From Massilia sp. YIM B02763 (GTDB lineage: Bacteria; Pseudomonadota; Gammaproteobacteria; Burkholderiales; Burkholderiaceae_D): DNA of 64,000 nt. Where the stretch lies: the NCBI RefSeq assembly GCF_030412015.1, contig NZ_JASNRD010000007.1:1-64000 (forward strand). Direction: 5' to 3'. Below are positions 42,115 to 51,098 of the stretch, in pieces. Numbering within the stretch: position 1 is the first letter of the stretch; the number at the start of each line of letters is the position of its first letter. The notes beneath the pieces are model-generated. The model saw nothing but the letters and a program-made list of their open reading frames with translations. It did no database searches and was not told the origin of the DNA. Position numbers and translations under genes: made by a program.

Positions 42115-43464
42115 TCAGGTGAAGATGCGGTCGGGGTCGAACGTGTCTTCGGGCACCGGCGCGCCGAACATGCGCAGCCGCTCGGCGAAGCGCGGGCGCA
42201 CGCCGGTCGCGCCGAAGTGGCCCAGCACCTTGCCTTCGCCGTCGACGCCGGTCTGCTCGAAGCGGAAGATCTCCTGCATCGAGATGATCTCGCCCTCCAT
42301 GCCCGTTACTTCCTGCAGGCTGACCAGCTTGCGGGTTCCGTCGGTCAGGCGCGACGCCTGCAGGATGACGGTGATGGCCGAGCAGATCTGCTGGCGGATC
42401 GCGCGCGGGGTCAGGGTGACTCCGGCCATGCCCACCATGTTTTCCAGGCGCGACAGCGCATCGCGCGGCGTGTTGGCGTGGATCGTCGCGAGCGAGCCTT
42501 CGTGGCCGGTATTCATCGCCTGCAGCATGTCCAGCGCTTCCGGCCCGCGCACCTCGCCCAGGATGATGCGGTCGGGCCGCATGCGCAGCGCGTTGCGCAC
42601 CAGCGCGCGCTGCGTGACCTCGCCCTTGCCCTCGATGTTCGGCGGACGCGTCTCCAGGCGCACCACGTGCGGCTGGCGCAGCTGCAGCTCGGCCGCGTCC
42701 TCGATCGTCACGATGCGCTCGTTGGCGGGGATGAAGCCCGACATCAGGTTCAGCAGCGTGGTCTTGCCGCTGCCGGTGCCGCCGGAGATCAGGATGTTCA
42801 CCTTGGCCAGGCCCAGGCTTTCCAGCACCTTGACCATGGGCGGCGTGACGCTCTTGTAGTCGAGCAGGTTCTGCACGGTGAGCGGGCTGGCGCCGAAGCG
42901 CCGGATCGAGACCAGCGGCCCGTCCACGGCCAGCGGCGGAATGATCGCGTTCACGCGCGAGCCGTCGGGCAGGCGCGCGTCGACCATGGGGCTCGATTCG
43001 TCGACGCGGCGGCCCACGCGCGAGACGATCTTCTCGATGATCTTCATCAGGTGCGCGTTGTCGTGGAAGCTGACGTCGGTGAGCTCGAGCCGGCCGCGCC
43101 GCTCGACGTACACCTTGCTGTAGGTATTGACCAGGATGTCGGAGACGCTCGGGTCGTTCAGCAGCGGCTCGAGCGGGCCGAAGCCGAGCATTTCGTGCTG
43201 GATGTCGAGCACGAGGTGGTGGCGCTCCTGCTGGTTCAGGACGATGCGTTCCTCTTCGATGATGCGCTGGACCAGCAGCGCCAGCTCGTGCTTGAACTGT
43301 TCGCTGGTCAGGCGTTTCAGGCGCTCCAGGTCGATCCGGTCGAGGATCATCTGGTGCATGGTCTTCTTCAGTTCCTGGTAGGCGTGCTGCGCCACTTCCG
43401 GCATCGGTGCCGGCTGGTGGACGCGTTCCTCCTCGGACCCGGACAAGCGCTCGCGCAGGGACAT
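42115..43464 (-). CDS. cpaF: Tad pilus assembly ATPase CpaF/TadA
   Basis: The hexameric motor that extends and, in some species, retracts Flp pili. The 449 residues show an N-terminal helical domain, the [20 protein letters not shown] motif, Walker [15 protein letters not shown], Asp/Walker B region ([20 protein letters not shown]) and the His box ([20 protein letters not shown]). All ATPase residues are intact. It lies 19 bp after cpaE. Confidence 0.96.
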   Translation of the reverse strand: MSLRERLSGSEEERVHQPAPMPEVAQHAYQELKKTMHQMILDRIDLERLKRLTSEQFKHELALLVQRIIEEERIVLNQQERHHLVLDIQHEMLGFGPLEPLLNDPSVSDILVNTYSKVYVERRGRLELTDVSFHDNAHLMKIIEKIVSRVGRRVDESSPMVDARLPDGSRVNAIIPPLAVDGPLVSIRRFGASPLTVQNLLDYKSVTPPMVKVLESLGLAKVNILISGGTGSGKTTLLNLMSGFIPANERIVTIEDAAELQLRQPHVVRLETRPPNIEGKGEVTQRALVRNALRMRPDRIILGEVRGPEALDMLQAMNTGHEGSLATIHANTPRDALSRLENMVGMAGVTLTPRAIRQQICSAITVILQASRLTDGTRKLVSLQEVTGMEGEIISMQEIFRFEQTGVDGEGKVLGHFGATGVRPRFAERLRMFGAPVPEDTFDPDRIFT

Positions 43465-43483
43465 GGCAGGCTCCTTTGTGTGA

Positions 43484-44656
43484 TCAGGCTTCGCCGCGGC
43501 CGAACAGGCGATCGAACAGGCCGTTCTTCGCTTCCGCGACGCGGCGCGCCGTCAGCACCTCGACCAGGTCGGCCAGGCTGCGCGCCGCCGCGCTGCCGCG
43601 CGCCAGCTGCAGCACCGGGATGCCCTGGTTGACCGAGTCGGTGACGGCGATGTAGTCGTTGGGGACGGTATGCACCACTTCCGCGCCGAGCGCGGCGTGC
43701 AGGTCCTGCAGGCGCAGCTTGCCGCCCTTCTCGTAGCGGTTGACGACCAGGCGGATATGGTCGGTCACGTAGCCGAGCGAGCGGAAGATGTCGAGCAGGC
43801 GGCGGGCGTGGCGGATATCGGGCAGCGCCAGTTGCAGCACCGGGTAGATCGCGTCGGTGCTGTCGAGCGCGCGCAGCGAGACGGCGTCGATCTGGCGGCC
43901 GATGTCGAGCAGGATGTAGTCGTAATGCTGGCGCGCCACGCGCAGGATCGCGTCGATGTGTTCGGGCTTGGCCTCGACCGCCTGGGCAGGGTCGTCGGCC
44001 GCGGCCAGCACGCCGAAGCCGGGCGCCACGTGCACCAGGCAGGAATCCAGGAAGGGAGCATCGATGCGCGCGATCTGCTGGCACACGTCGGACAGCGTCA
44101 TGCTCGGTTTCTGGTCGGAGACGTACAGGGTGGCGTCGCCGAACTGGCGGTGCAGGTCGATCAGGAGCACCTTCTTGTCCGCCAGCGTCGCCAGCGCGTA
44201 GCCGAAATTGGTCGCGATGAAGGTCGCGCCGCTGCCGCCCTTGCAGGCGATGAAGGCCAGCACCTTGCCGTCGCGCGATGCGGTGACGCCGGCGCTGGCG
44301 GCAATCCGGTCGATCGCTTCGTGCAGCGCGCGGTGCACGAGCGGCAGCTGCAGGACCTCGCGCACGCCGGCGCGCATGGCGCGGATCAGTAGTTCGGGAT
44401 GGTGGTTGTCGGTCAGCAGCATGAAATGCGCGGCCGCATAATGGCGGGTGAGGCGTTCCAGCAGGTCGGCATCGGCGGCGTCGGCATCGGCGGCGTCGAC
44501 GATGACGAGGCCGGGGTGCTCAGGCAGCGGACGGTCGAGCGCGTCGCGCAGGCCGTCGCGCCCGGCGGCGATGTGCAGCGGCGGCACGCGCGCCGCGCCT
44601 TGCGACGCGATCTCCGCATGGAGCTGTGGATCGCGGCTGATCAGGAGGGCTCTCAT
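43484..44656 (-). CDS. cpaE: Tad pilus localisation ATPase CpaE/TadZ
   Basis: A MinD/ParA-like protein of 390 residues with an N-terminal receiver-like domain (about 1-125) and an ATPase domain. The deviant Walker A reads [16 protein letters not shown]: the first Lys is present, but Ala replaces the invariant second Lys, as in atypical TadZ proteins. TadZ places the pilus machinery at a site in the cell. The receiver part includes a [11 protein letters not shown] repeat encoded by a 15-bp tandem duplication (about 44459-44500), which could vary in copy number without changing frame. Confidence 0.92.
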   Translation of the reverse strand: MRALLISRDPQLHAEIASQGAARVPPLHIAAGRDGLRDALDRPLPEHPGLVIVDAADADAADADLLERLTRHYAAAHFMLLTDNHHPELLIRAMRAGVREVLQLPLVHRALHEAIDRIAASAGVTASRDGKVLAFIACKGGSGATFIATNFGYALATLADKKVLLIDLHRQFGDATLYVSDQKPSMTLSDVCQQIARIDAPFLDSCLVHVAPGFGVLAAADDPAQAVEAKPEHIDAILRVARQHYDYILLDIGRQIDAVSLRALDSTDAIYPVLQLALPDIRHARRLLDIFRSLGYVTDHIRLVVNRYEKGGKLRLQDLHAALGAEVVHTVPNDYIAVTDSVNQGIPVLQLARGSAAARSLADLVEVLTARRVAEAKNGLFDRLFGRGEA

Positions 44657-44710
44657 CGGGTTCCTCGGGGCGGCATGGGGTTGGCGCCGGCGGGGCCGGC
44701 AGATGGGTTG

Positions 44711-44995
44711 TCATTTGGTGCCGCTCCCGCCGATCAGCGGTTGTTCGGTGCCGGCGTTGTCCTTGAACGAGCGCTGGTAGCGTTCGTGGCTCGCGCGCGC
44801 CGCGGCGCCATCCATGCCGGCGGCGGGGTTCGTATTGGCGGCGGCGTCCGGGTCGATCACTTGGGCCGCCAGGTTGGCGCGCACGGCGTCGCCGAAATGC
44901 TTGTCGAAGCGCGGCGTCGTGCTGCATCCCTGCAGCAGCAATGCCGATGCGATCGGTAACACGGCGGACACCAGGCGGTTGCGTGCGGTGGACAT
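44711..44995 (-). CDS. Small Tad-locus lipoprotein
   Basis: A 94-residue lipoprotein with lipobox ALLLQGCSTTPRF (Cys about residue 24) and a mature part rich in Ala, Asn and Asp (DPDAAANTNPAAGMDGAAAR). Its place between cpaC and cpaE matches the CpaD position in other tad loci, and FGDAVRANLAAQVIDPDA resembles the C-terminal motif of CpaD-like proteins, so it may be a reduced CpaD that helps secretin assembly. That is inference. Confidence 0.75.
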   Translation of the reverse strand: MSTARNRLVSAVLPIASALLLQGCSTTPRFDKHFGDAVRANLAAQVIDPDAAANTNPAAGMDGAAARASHERYQRSFKDNAGTEQPLIGGSGTK

Positions 44996-45004
44996 CGCTG
45001 TCTC

Positions 45005-46546
45005 CTATTTCAGTTCGAAGCCGCCGGCTTCGCGCGACGAACGGGCCGCCGGGTTCGAGGCTTTCGCCGTCGTGGTCTCGGGCGCGAAGCCATCCAGGCG
45101 GCCGCCCAGCAGCACCGCGGCGCGCGACGGCTCGCCGACCTTGTCGGTCGGCAGCTCGTAGCCCGCGCCCGGCAAGGGCTTGACCAGGTGGGCGGTGATC
45201 ACGAACACCAGTTCGGTGCGGTCCTGCTGGTAGTCGGTGCTGCGGAACAGGGCGCCCAGCACGGGGATCTCGCCGAGCACCGGCAAGCCTTTCAGGTTGG
45301 TGACCATATTGCTCTTGATCAGACCGCCGATCGCGAAGCTCTGGCCGTCGTACAGCTGCACCGTGGTGCTGGCGCGGCGCGTCGTCACCACCGGCAGGAT
45401 CGCGGTACCGGAGATGCCGTTGGCGGACAGGCCGATGCCGTCGCGCGAGAGTTCCGACACTTCCGGCGCGACGCGCAAGTTGATGCGGCCACCCGCCAGC
45501 ACGGTCGGCGTGAAGCGCAGGCCCACGCCGAATTCCTTCTCTTCCAGCGACACGCGATTGTTGTCCTGCGCGACCGGGATGTAGAACTTGCCGCCGGCGA
45601 GGAAGCTGCCTTCCTGGCCGCTGATCGACATCACGTTCGGCTCGGCCAGCACGCGCACCAGGCCGTCCTGCTTGTCGGCGGCCGCCGTGATGCTGCGGTC
45701 GTTCGACTTGGACAGCTTGATCGCGCCGCCCGCCTTGCCGGTGACGAAGTCCGTCAGCAGCGTCGCGGCCCAGCTGCCGGAGCCGAAGCTCCAGGTGGCA
45801 TTCGCTTCCAGCCGTTCGATGAGGGACTTCGAGACCTCGGCGACCTTCACTTCCAGCTGCACCTGCTGCGGGGCGCTCACGCTCAGCATGTTGATCACGC
45901 GGACGGCAGCCTGGCTGGCCCCGTTCTGGCCCTGGTTGTTCTGGCCCGGCGGCAGGTCTTCCTTGTCCGGCACGGCCAGCGTGCGCAGCGGCCGGCGCAC
46001 GTAGGCCCCCGCCAGTTCGACCGCGCGCGCCACCGCGGCGGCGTCGCTCACCGTGCCGGTCAGCACCAGGCTGTCGGCGGCGGCCAGCACGCGGATGCCC
46101 CGCTCTTCCGGCATGGCGGCGAGCAGCGTCGCCTGCAGCGCCGCCGGGTCCATGGCCACCGTGATGTCGAGCACGCTGCACAGGCCGCTCCTGCCCTGCA
46201 CGATCATATTGGTCGTGCCGACGTCGACGCCGGCGATGTACAGCGTGTCCGGCGCCACCAGCAGCGCCTGCACCACGGCCGGATTGCCGACGCTGCGGTG
46301 CTGCACCGGTTCGGGCAGGCGCATCAGGCTGGACTTGCCGACCTGGAGCGACAGTTGCGCGGGCCGCGCCGCTTCGCCCTGGCAGTGCGGACCGCGTTCG
46401 ACGCGGCCAGCAGCGCCCTGGCCGGCATCCTGGGCGCGCTTGGCGGCGGCCGCCGCGGCGCCGGCAGCGCTGGCAGGAACAGCGGCCACTGCCGCCAGCG
46501 CCAGGCTGGAGGCAAGCAGGCAACGGAGCATCGGATTACCGTTCAT
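45005..46546 (-). CDS. cpaC: Tad pilus outer-membrane secretin CpaC/RcpA
   Basis: The 513-residue secretin through which Flp pili leave the cell. A signal peptide (LLASSLALAAVAAVPASAAG) is followed by a pilus/BON-like N domain (LQVGKSSLMRLPEPVQHRSV), the BON domain (VLAAADSLVLTGTVSDAAAV) and the secretin core (VQLYDGQSFAIGGLIKSNMV, LPVLGEIPVLGALFRSTDYQ). GAGGTG precedes ATG at 46546; the upstream extension would be a shadow. It follows cpaB by 19 bp. Confidence 0.94.
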   Translation of the reverse strand: MNGNPMLRCLLASSLALAAVAAVPASAAGAAAAAAKRAQDAGQGAAGRVERGPHCQGEAARPAQLSLQVGKSSLMRLPEPVQHRSVGNPAVVQALLVAPDTLYIAGVDVGTTNMIVQGRSGLCSVLDITVAMDPAALQATLLAAMPEERGIRVLAAADSLVLTGTVSDAAAVARAVELAGAYVRRPLRTLAVPDKEDLPPGQNNQGQNGASQAAVRVINMLSVSAPQQVQLEVKVAEVSKSLIERLEANATWSFGSGSWAATLLTDFVTGKAGGAIKLSKSNDRSITAAADKQDGLVRVLAEPNVMSISGQEGSFLAGGKFYIPVAQDNNRVSLEEKEFGVGLRFTPTVLAGGRINLRVAPEVSELSRDGIGLSANGISGTAILPVVTTRRASTTVQLYDGQSFAIGGLIKSNMVTNLKGLPVLGEIPVLGALFRSTDYQQDRTELVFVITAHLVKPLPGAGYELPTDKVGEPSRAAVLLGGRLDGFAPETTTAKASNPAARSSREAGGFELK

Positions 46547-46565
46547 GGCATCACCTCGGACGGGT

Positions 46566-47423
46566 TCACAGGCATTCCTGCGTTGCGCGCAGGCCATTCA
46601 GGACGGTGATGCAGTCGCGCTTCACGGGGACGGGCGCCGCCACTTTCACCACCACCGGCTTGGGCCGCGCCACCACGGGCGCCGGCGGCTTGGGCGGCGG
46701 CACCGCGGTGTCGGGCAACAGCGTCACCTTGGTCGCGCCGCTCGTGCTGGCAGGCTGCGGATCGATCTGGTTGCGCAGCGCCAGCGACAGGGTGCCCACG
46801 CTGCGTGCCAGGTCGAGCTTCTCGGCCTGCTCGGGCGTCACTTCCAGCGTGACCGCATTGACCACCTTCGGCTTGGTCTCGTCGCGGCTGACTTCCTGCG
46901 CGACCGCCAGCACCAGGATCCGTTCCAGCACGATCTTCGAGATGTTCTGTTCGCGGCCGCTCGAGCGCGTGCCGTCCGGCGCATCCTTCTGGGTGCTGAC
47001 GATGATGTCGACATAGTTGCCGGGCAACGCGAACCCGGCCACGCCGATCACGTCGTTCACGCGCACCGTGATCGCGCGCTTGCCTTCGGCGATCAGGGCG
47101 GACAATCCGCCCAGGGTTCCCGACGGCGCCAGCTTGGCTTCGCTGACCGGTTCGCCCATCAGGAGGTTGGCCTTGAGGACGCGCCCGGCCAGCTTCTGCG
47201 GATCGGCAAACGCGCCTTTCGGCACGCTGTCGGCCGGCCACTCGACCAGCTTGAACATCTCGGGCGTCAGGCGCTGTCCGAGGCTGATATCGGCCAGCGC
47301 GACGGCGATGCGGCCACTCGGACCGCCGGGCTGGTTCAGCAGCCAGCGCGAGGCGAACGCCACCGCGGCCAGGCCGAACAGGATGGCCACCGCCATCACG
47401 AGGATCGCACGCCGGTTCTTCAT
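46566..47423 (-). CDS. cpaB: Flp pilus assembly protein CpaB
   Basis: A 285-residue periplasmic protein with one N-terminal membrane helix (AILVMAVAILFGLAAVAFAS) and a SAF-type domain (DISLGQRLTPEMFKLVEWPA, LAGRVLKANLLMGEPVSEAK) followed by the RcpC/CpaB domain (ITVRVNDVIGVAGFALPGNY). It is thought to connect platform and secretin. The C-terminal region is Pro/Val-rich and ends with two Cys. It starts directly after the stop of the AAA ATPase gene. Confidence 0.93.
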   Translation of the reverse strand: MKNRRAILVMAVAILFGLAAVAFASRWLLNQPGGPSGRIAVALADISLGQRLTPEMFKLVEWPADSVPKGAFADPQKLAGRVLKANLLMGEPVSEAKLAPSGTLGGLSALIAEGKRAITVRVNDVIGVAGFALPGNYVDIIVSTQKDAPDGTRSSGREQNISKIVLERILVLAVAQEVSRDETKPKVVNAVTLEVTPEQAEKLDLARSVGTLSLALRNQIDPQPASTSGATKVTLLPDTAVPPPKPPAPVVARPKPVVVKVAAPVPVKRDCITVLNGLRATQECL

Positions 47424-48776
47424 TCAGGCCTCCCCGTCGCAGGCAATGAACATGCTGTGCCAGGCCTGTTCGACGCTGGCTTGCGTGAAACGCGCTTCCT
47501 GGCCGGCGAAACCGGCGAAATCGGCGATGCGCTCGACCAGGCCGGCGGGATAGCAGGCCAGCAGCGCGCGCCGTGCCTGCGGATGCAGGCGCTGGATGAG
47601 GTAGTCGCAAGCGCCGTCGTCATAGTCGACGCGATGCGCGCAGCACTGGCGCTTGATCAGCGTGCGGTAGGCGGCGGCCGGGAGCGCGCCGATCTCGGCC
47701 TTGTAGCCGATGCGACGCAGCGCGGCATCGTCCAGCACGCTGGCAGGCGCCAGGTTGGTGGCGAACACCACGGCCGCATCGAACGGCACGGTCTCGGCCT
47801 GGCCGCCCTGCAGCGTCAGCTGGTCGGCGCCGGCATCGAGGGGCGCGGTGAAGCGGTTGAGCAGCTCGGCGGCCGGCATGCGCTGGCGGCCGACATCGTC
47901 GATCACCAGCATGCCGTTGTTGGCCTGCAGGTGCGGCGGCGCGTGATAGACGCCTTCCTCGGCATCGTGGCGCAGTTCGAGCATCTCGCGTCCCAGCTCG
48001 GCGCCGACGTGCACCAGGGGACGCTGGCACAAGCCCCAGCGTGCATCGCCGCTGCGCCGCTCTTCCTGGCGCGCCAGCGGCGGCGGCAGGTGCAGCGCCG
48101 GGTCGTACAGGCGGATCACCTGGCGCCCCGCCATCAACGCATACGGCACCGCGACCGGTCCCGGCAACAGGCGCGCGAGCTTGCGCGCCAGCTGCGTCTT
48201 GCCGCTGCCTGACGGGCCGTGCAACAGCAGCGAACGGCGCGCGTACAGGGCGGCGCCGATCGTGGCGCGCGCATGCGGTGCCAGGCCGTCCTCGCCCAGC
48301 ACAGCGGCCAGCCGGGCGGGCGTGACGCGTTCGATGTCGTGACCGCGCAGCGACTGCCGTTCGACCTGCGCGCGGTACGCCGCCAGGGGCACCGGCGCCG
48401 GGCCGAGGTAGCGCGAACGCGCCAGCGCCTCGGCGCAGGCGCGCTGGCCGATCGACGTCAGCTGGTATTGCATGTCGATGTCGGAGTCGCCGCACCAGGC
48501 CACCTCGACCTGCTGCTCGGCGATCAGGGGGTTCAGCACTTCGCGCAGCACGCCGACCGACAGGCGCAGCTGGCCGGCCAGGATCGCCAGCGGCGACTTG
48601 CCGCCGGCCTGGATCGCCTTGAGCACGAGGTCGGCGAGGAAGCGCGGCTCGAGCCCCGTGTCGCGCACGGTCTTGGCCTGGCGCGGCAGGGCCGGCAAGG
48701 CGTCCGCGGCGGACTGCGCTGCCGGCGCCATGGCGGGCAAGGTCGCGATGCTTTCTGTCGATAGCGTTTCAATCAT
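47424..48776 (-). CDS. Tad-associated AAA ATPase with winged-helix N terminus
   Basis: A 450-residue protein with an N-terminal winged-helix-like region (about 45-140: LAILAGQLRLSVGVLREVLN), then an AAA module: Walker A LLHGPSGSGKTQLARKLARL (about 185-204), Walker B NGMLVIDDVGRQRMP, and sensor-like VVFATNLAPASVLDDAALRR. Similar proteins are annotated in Burkholderiales as chaperone-like ATPases linked to Flp pilus assembly. It is distinct from the CpaF and CpaE ATPases and is inserted between cpaA and cpaB. It could remodel the pilus machine or act as a regulator; function is not established. Confidence 0.8.
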   Translation of the reverse strand: MIETLSTESIATLPAMAPAAQSAADALPALPRQAKTVRDTGLEPRFLADLVLKAIQAGGKSPLAILAGQLRLSVGVLREVLNPLIAEQQVEVAWCGDSDIDMQYQLTSIGQRACAEALARSRYLGPAPVPLAAYRAQVERQSLRGHDIERVTPARLAAVLGEDGLAPHARATIGAALYARRSLLLHGPSGSGKTQLARKLARLLPGPVAVPYALMAGRQVIRLYDPALHLPPPLARQEERRSGDARWGLCQRPLVHVGAELGREMLELRHDAEEGVYHAPPHLQANNGMLVIDDVGRQRMPAAELLNRFTAPLDAGADQLTLQGGQAETVPFDAAVVFATNLAPASVLDDAALRRIGYKAEIGALPAAAYRTLIKRQCCAHRVDYDDGACDYLIQRLHPQARRALLACYPAGLVERIADFAGFAGQEARFTQASVEQAWHSMFIACDGEA

Positions 48777-48869
48777 CGGAATCTCTCGTCATGCATGTTT
48801 TCCGAAACGGGTCGGAATCGATTCTAGCCACGGTGTCCCGGCCCTCTTTGCGTTGCACCAAAGCCGAAC

Positions 48870-49394
48870 TCAACCGTGGTGACGGACCAGCACGATGATC
48901 GTGCCGATGGCGATCGCCACGCCGTAGGGGATGGTGCCGGAACTGGTCCTTTGCTGCGCCGCTGCGGCCGTCATGCCCGGCGCCAGGACGGCGTGCGCCA
49001 TGTGCATCACGTTGCCGAGGGCGAGTTTCAGACGGCCGCGCGCGAGCACCGCCAGCAGCGCCATGACTCCTCCCGCGCACCAGGTCAGCACCGCGATGGA
49101 CAAGACCTCCTGCGGCCCGGCGAAGGCGCCGACCACGGCCAGCAGCTTGACGTCGCCGGCGGCCATGCCGCGCAACAGGTAGAACGGCAGGAACAGCGCC
49201 AGGCCCAGGGCCAGGCCGCCGAGCGCGGCAAGCAGCGCGGCAAGGGGTGCGGCGGACAACAGGCGCAGCACCAGTGCGCACGCCAGCGCCGCCAGCAATA
49301 ATCGATTCGGGATGCGGCGCGTCGCCAGGTCGTTGATGGCGGCAATACTGACCAGCAGCAGCAGGGCGGCGTGCAGCCAGGAGTCGATCGGCAT
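48870..49394 (-). CDS. cpaA: Prepilin peptidase CpaA/TadV (A24 family)
   Basis: A 174-residue membrane aspartyl peptidase that processes the Flp pilin. The two catalytic Asp regions are AAINDLATRRIPN (Asp about residue 22) and the GxGD-type motif LRGMAAGDVKLLAVVGAFAG (MAAGD). Five or six helices are apparent. The ATG at 49394 has GGAGGA ahead. It lies after the flp terminator, so its expression is probably lower than that of the pilin. It may also serve the type II pseudopilins, whose own gspO is missing from this window. Confidence 0.92.
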   Translation of the reverse strand: MPIDSWLHAALLLLVSIAAINDLATRRIPNRLLLAALACALVLRLLSAAPLAALLAALGGLALGLALFLPFYLLRGMAAGDVKLLAVVGAFAGPQEVLSIAVLTWCAGGVMALLAVLARGRLKLALGNVMHMAHAVLAPGMTAAAAQQRTSSGTIPYGVAIAIGTIIVLVRHHG

Positions 49395-49411
49395 GGCATC
49401 CTCCGGAAAAT

Positions 49412-49443
49412 GAAAAACCCTCCGGGCCGAGGCCCGGAGGGTT
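49412..49443 (-). terminator. Intrinsic terminator after flp
   Basis: On the minus strand CCCTCCGGGCC pairs with GGCCCGGAGGG around two loop bases and is followed by TTTTTCATTTT. It lies 10 bp after the flp stop and before cpaA, so it can uncouple abundant pilin from the assembly genes. Confidence 0.85.
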
Positions 49444-49452
49444 CGACGGCGA

Positions 49453-49653
49453 TTACGGAGCCGGTGCCGCGGCAATTGCCGCAGTCAGGCGGGTGCCGAT
49501 CGTCGTGAAGGCGGCCGACAGGTCGTCGCCCAGTGTCTGCGCGCCGGCGACGATCGCCAGGCCCACCAGCGCGGCCATCAGGCCGTACTCGATGGCGGTG
49601 ACGCCGTTCTCGTCAGCGACGAAGGCTTTGACAGCGGACATGAACTTGCTCAT
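49453..49653 (-). CDS. flp: Flp-family type IVb pilin
   Basis: The 66-residue major pilin precursor. The leader is cleaved after Gly in DENG/VTAIEYGLMAALVGL, giving the Flp motif with Glu at +5 and Tyr at +6. One hydrophobic helix and a short Ala/Thr-rich tail (GTRLTAAIAAAPAP) follow. It heads the Tad operon behind a promoter region with an inverted repeat and is followed by a strong terminator. GGAGTAAG precedes the ATG. Confidence 0.95.
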   Translation of the reverse strand: MSKFMSAVKAFVADENGVTAIEYGLMAALVGLAIVAGAQTLGDDLSAAFTTIGTRLTAAIAAAPAP

Positions 49654-49752
49654 GACTTACTCCCATATGGTAGGTTGATAAAAGCCCTGGAAAGACGGTA
49701 CGTACTGCTGCACCGTTACGGCTGGCTGCTCCGCGTTCCGTCCAGTGAGTCC

Positions 49753-49809
49753 ACTATAAAAGTTGATTCCACACAGCAACTTGACTGCTCGCAACTTTTC
49801 TGTGTGGAA
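49753..49809 (-). promoter_or_regulatory. Predicted flp promoter with inverted-repeat operator
   Basis: On the minus strand TATAGT (49753-49758) follows TTGCTG by 15 bp. A perfect 10-bp inverted repeat, TTCCACACAG (49767-49776) and CTGTGTGGAA (49800-49809), overlaps the -35/spacer region with centres 33 bp apart, about three helical turns. This arrangement suits a dimeric regulator at the flp promoter. The whole 49654-50035 gap (382 bp) is AT-richer than its neighbours and holds no other recognisable feature. Confidence 0.5.
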
Positions 49810-50035
49810 CTATTTTTTGGCTTCAGGAATCAGCTTTCGATCAAGCGCCAGGGATGTTGAACACCTGCCCTCGAGAATTCCTCCGCACCAAAGAAAATTG
49901 CACTTGCATAATTGCCTAGAATACAAAAACGCTATATGCTGTTCGGCTTGCTCTTTGTGAAATGCCAGATGCCTGCGAACGCGACGGCGGCTGTTTTCAG
50001 CCCGCAGGTCGGTTGATTACATTGCTGAGAACGAC

Positions 50036-51097
50036 ATGGATTCGCTACTGAAACACATGGTGGACATGACTGGCCACCGCGATCACGCGATGCTCGATAT
50101 TTCCGTGATCTCGGCGGTGCAGGAACTGGCCGGCGCGGCGCAGACGCGCATCCTGACCATTGCGACCATGTCCGGGCAGCGCTACCTGCGCCCCCGCGCC
50201 AGCATCGTGAAGGGCGGCGCCGCGCGCCTGGAAGAAGTCGATGAAGGCGCGCCCGGCGAGACGCTGGCCCGCCATCCCGAACTGGAGCGCTGCCTGGCCG
50301 AGCACCTGGCCAGCGCCGAAGCCCTGGCCGACGACGGCACCCGTACGCTGTGGCTGCCGATCTGGATCGGCGACGAGGCCACCACCTGCCTCGAACTGCG
50401 CAACCACGCGCCGTATTCGAGCCACACGGTCCACACCGTGGCCGGCATCGTCGGCGTCTACCGCAATTTCCAGAACCTGCTCGACTACAGCGAGCGCGAT
50501 TCGCTGACCGGCCTGCTCAACCGCAAGACCTTCGACGACCACCTGGCGCGCATGCTGCATTGCGCGCACGAGCAGAAACAGGAACAGGAGGCGCGCCTGC
50601 CCGGCGCACTGGAACGGCGCCAGCTGCAGGGTCAGCCGCAGGGCGAGGAAAAGCAGTGGCTGGCGGTGGTCGACGTCGACCACTTCAAGGCCATCAACGA
50701 CAAGTTCGGCCACCTGTACGGCGACGAGGTGCTGATCCTGATCGCCAACCTGCTGCAATCCTCCTTCCGTGTCGAGGACCGCGTGTTCCGCTTCGGCGGC
50801 GAGGAATTCGTCGTGCTGCTGCGCTCGACCACGCTGGAGAATGCCTGGAAGATCATCGACCGCTTCCGCACCAACGTCGAGCTGCACGACTTTCCGCAGG
50901 TCGGCCGCGTCACCGTCAGCGTCGGTTTCGTCAGCATCAGCGCCTACGATCCGCCGGTGGCGACCCTGGGCCATGCCGACCAGGCCCTGTACTTCGCCAA
51001 GAGCAGCGGCCGCAACCGGGTGTGCCACTACGACGACCTGGTCTCGCACGGCATGCTGCAGGCCGTGACGTCGAACGACACGGCAGAGTTTTTCTAG
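50036..51097 (+). CDS. Diguanylate cyclase (GGDEF domain)
   Basis: A 353-residue protein. The N-terminal 150 residues form a GAF-like sensor region; the GGDEF domain follows from about residue 155 (LDYSERDSLTGLLNRKTFDD) with the active-site FRFGGEEFVVLLRS. An RxxD inhibitory site (RVED) stands five residues before GGEEF, so feedback inhibition by c-di-GMP is expected. A Gln/Glu-rich insertion (CAHEQKQEQEARLPGALERR) lies inside the domain. No membrane segment is seen. It is divergent from flp and convergent with the HD-GYP gene. Confidence 0.93.
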   Translation: MDSLLKHMVDMTGHRDHAMLDISVISAVQELAGAAQTRILTIATMSGQRYLRPRASIVKGGAARLEEVDEGAPGETLARHPELERCLAEHLASAEALADDGTRTLWLPIWIGDEATTCLELRNHAPYSSHTVHTVAGIVGVYRNFQNLLDYSERDSLTGLLNRKTFDDHLARMLHCAHEQKQEQEARLPGALERRQLQGQPQGEEKQWLAVVDVDHFKAINDKFGHLYGDEVLILIANLLQSSFRVEDRVFRFGGEEFVVLLRSTTLENAWKIIDRFRTNVELHDFPQVGRVTVSVGFVSISAYDPPVATLGHADQALYFAKSSGRNRVCHYDDLVSHGMLQAVTSNDTAEFF

Positions 51098-51098
51098 A

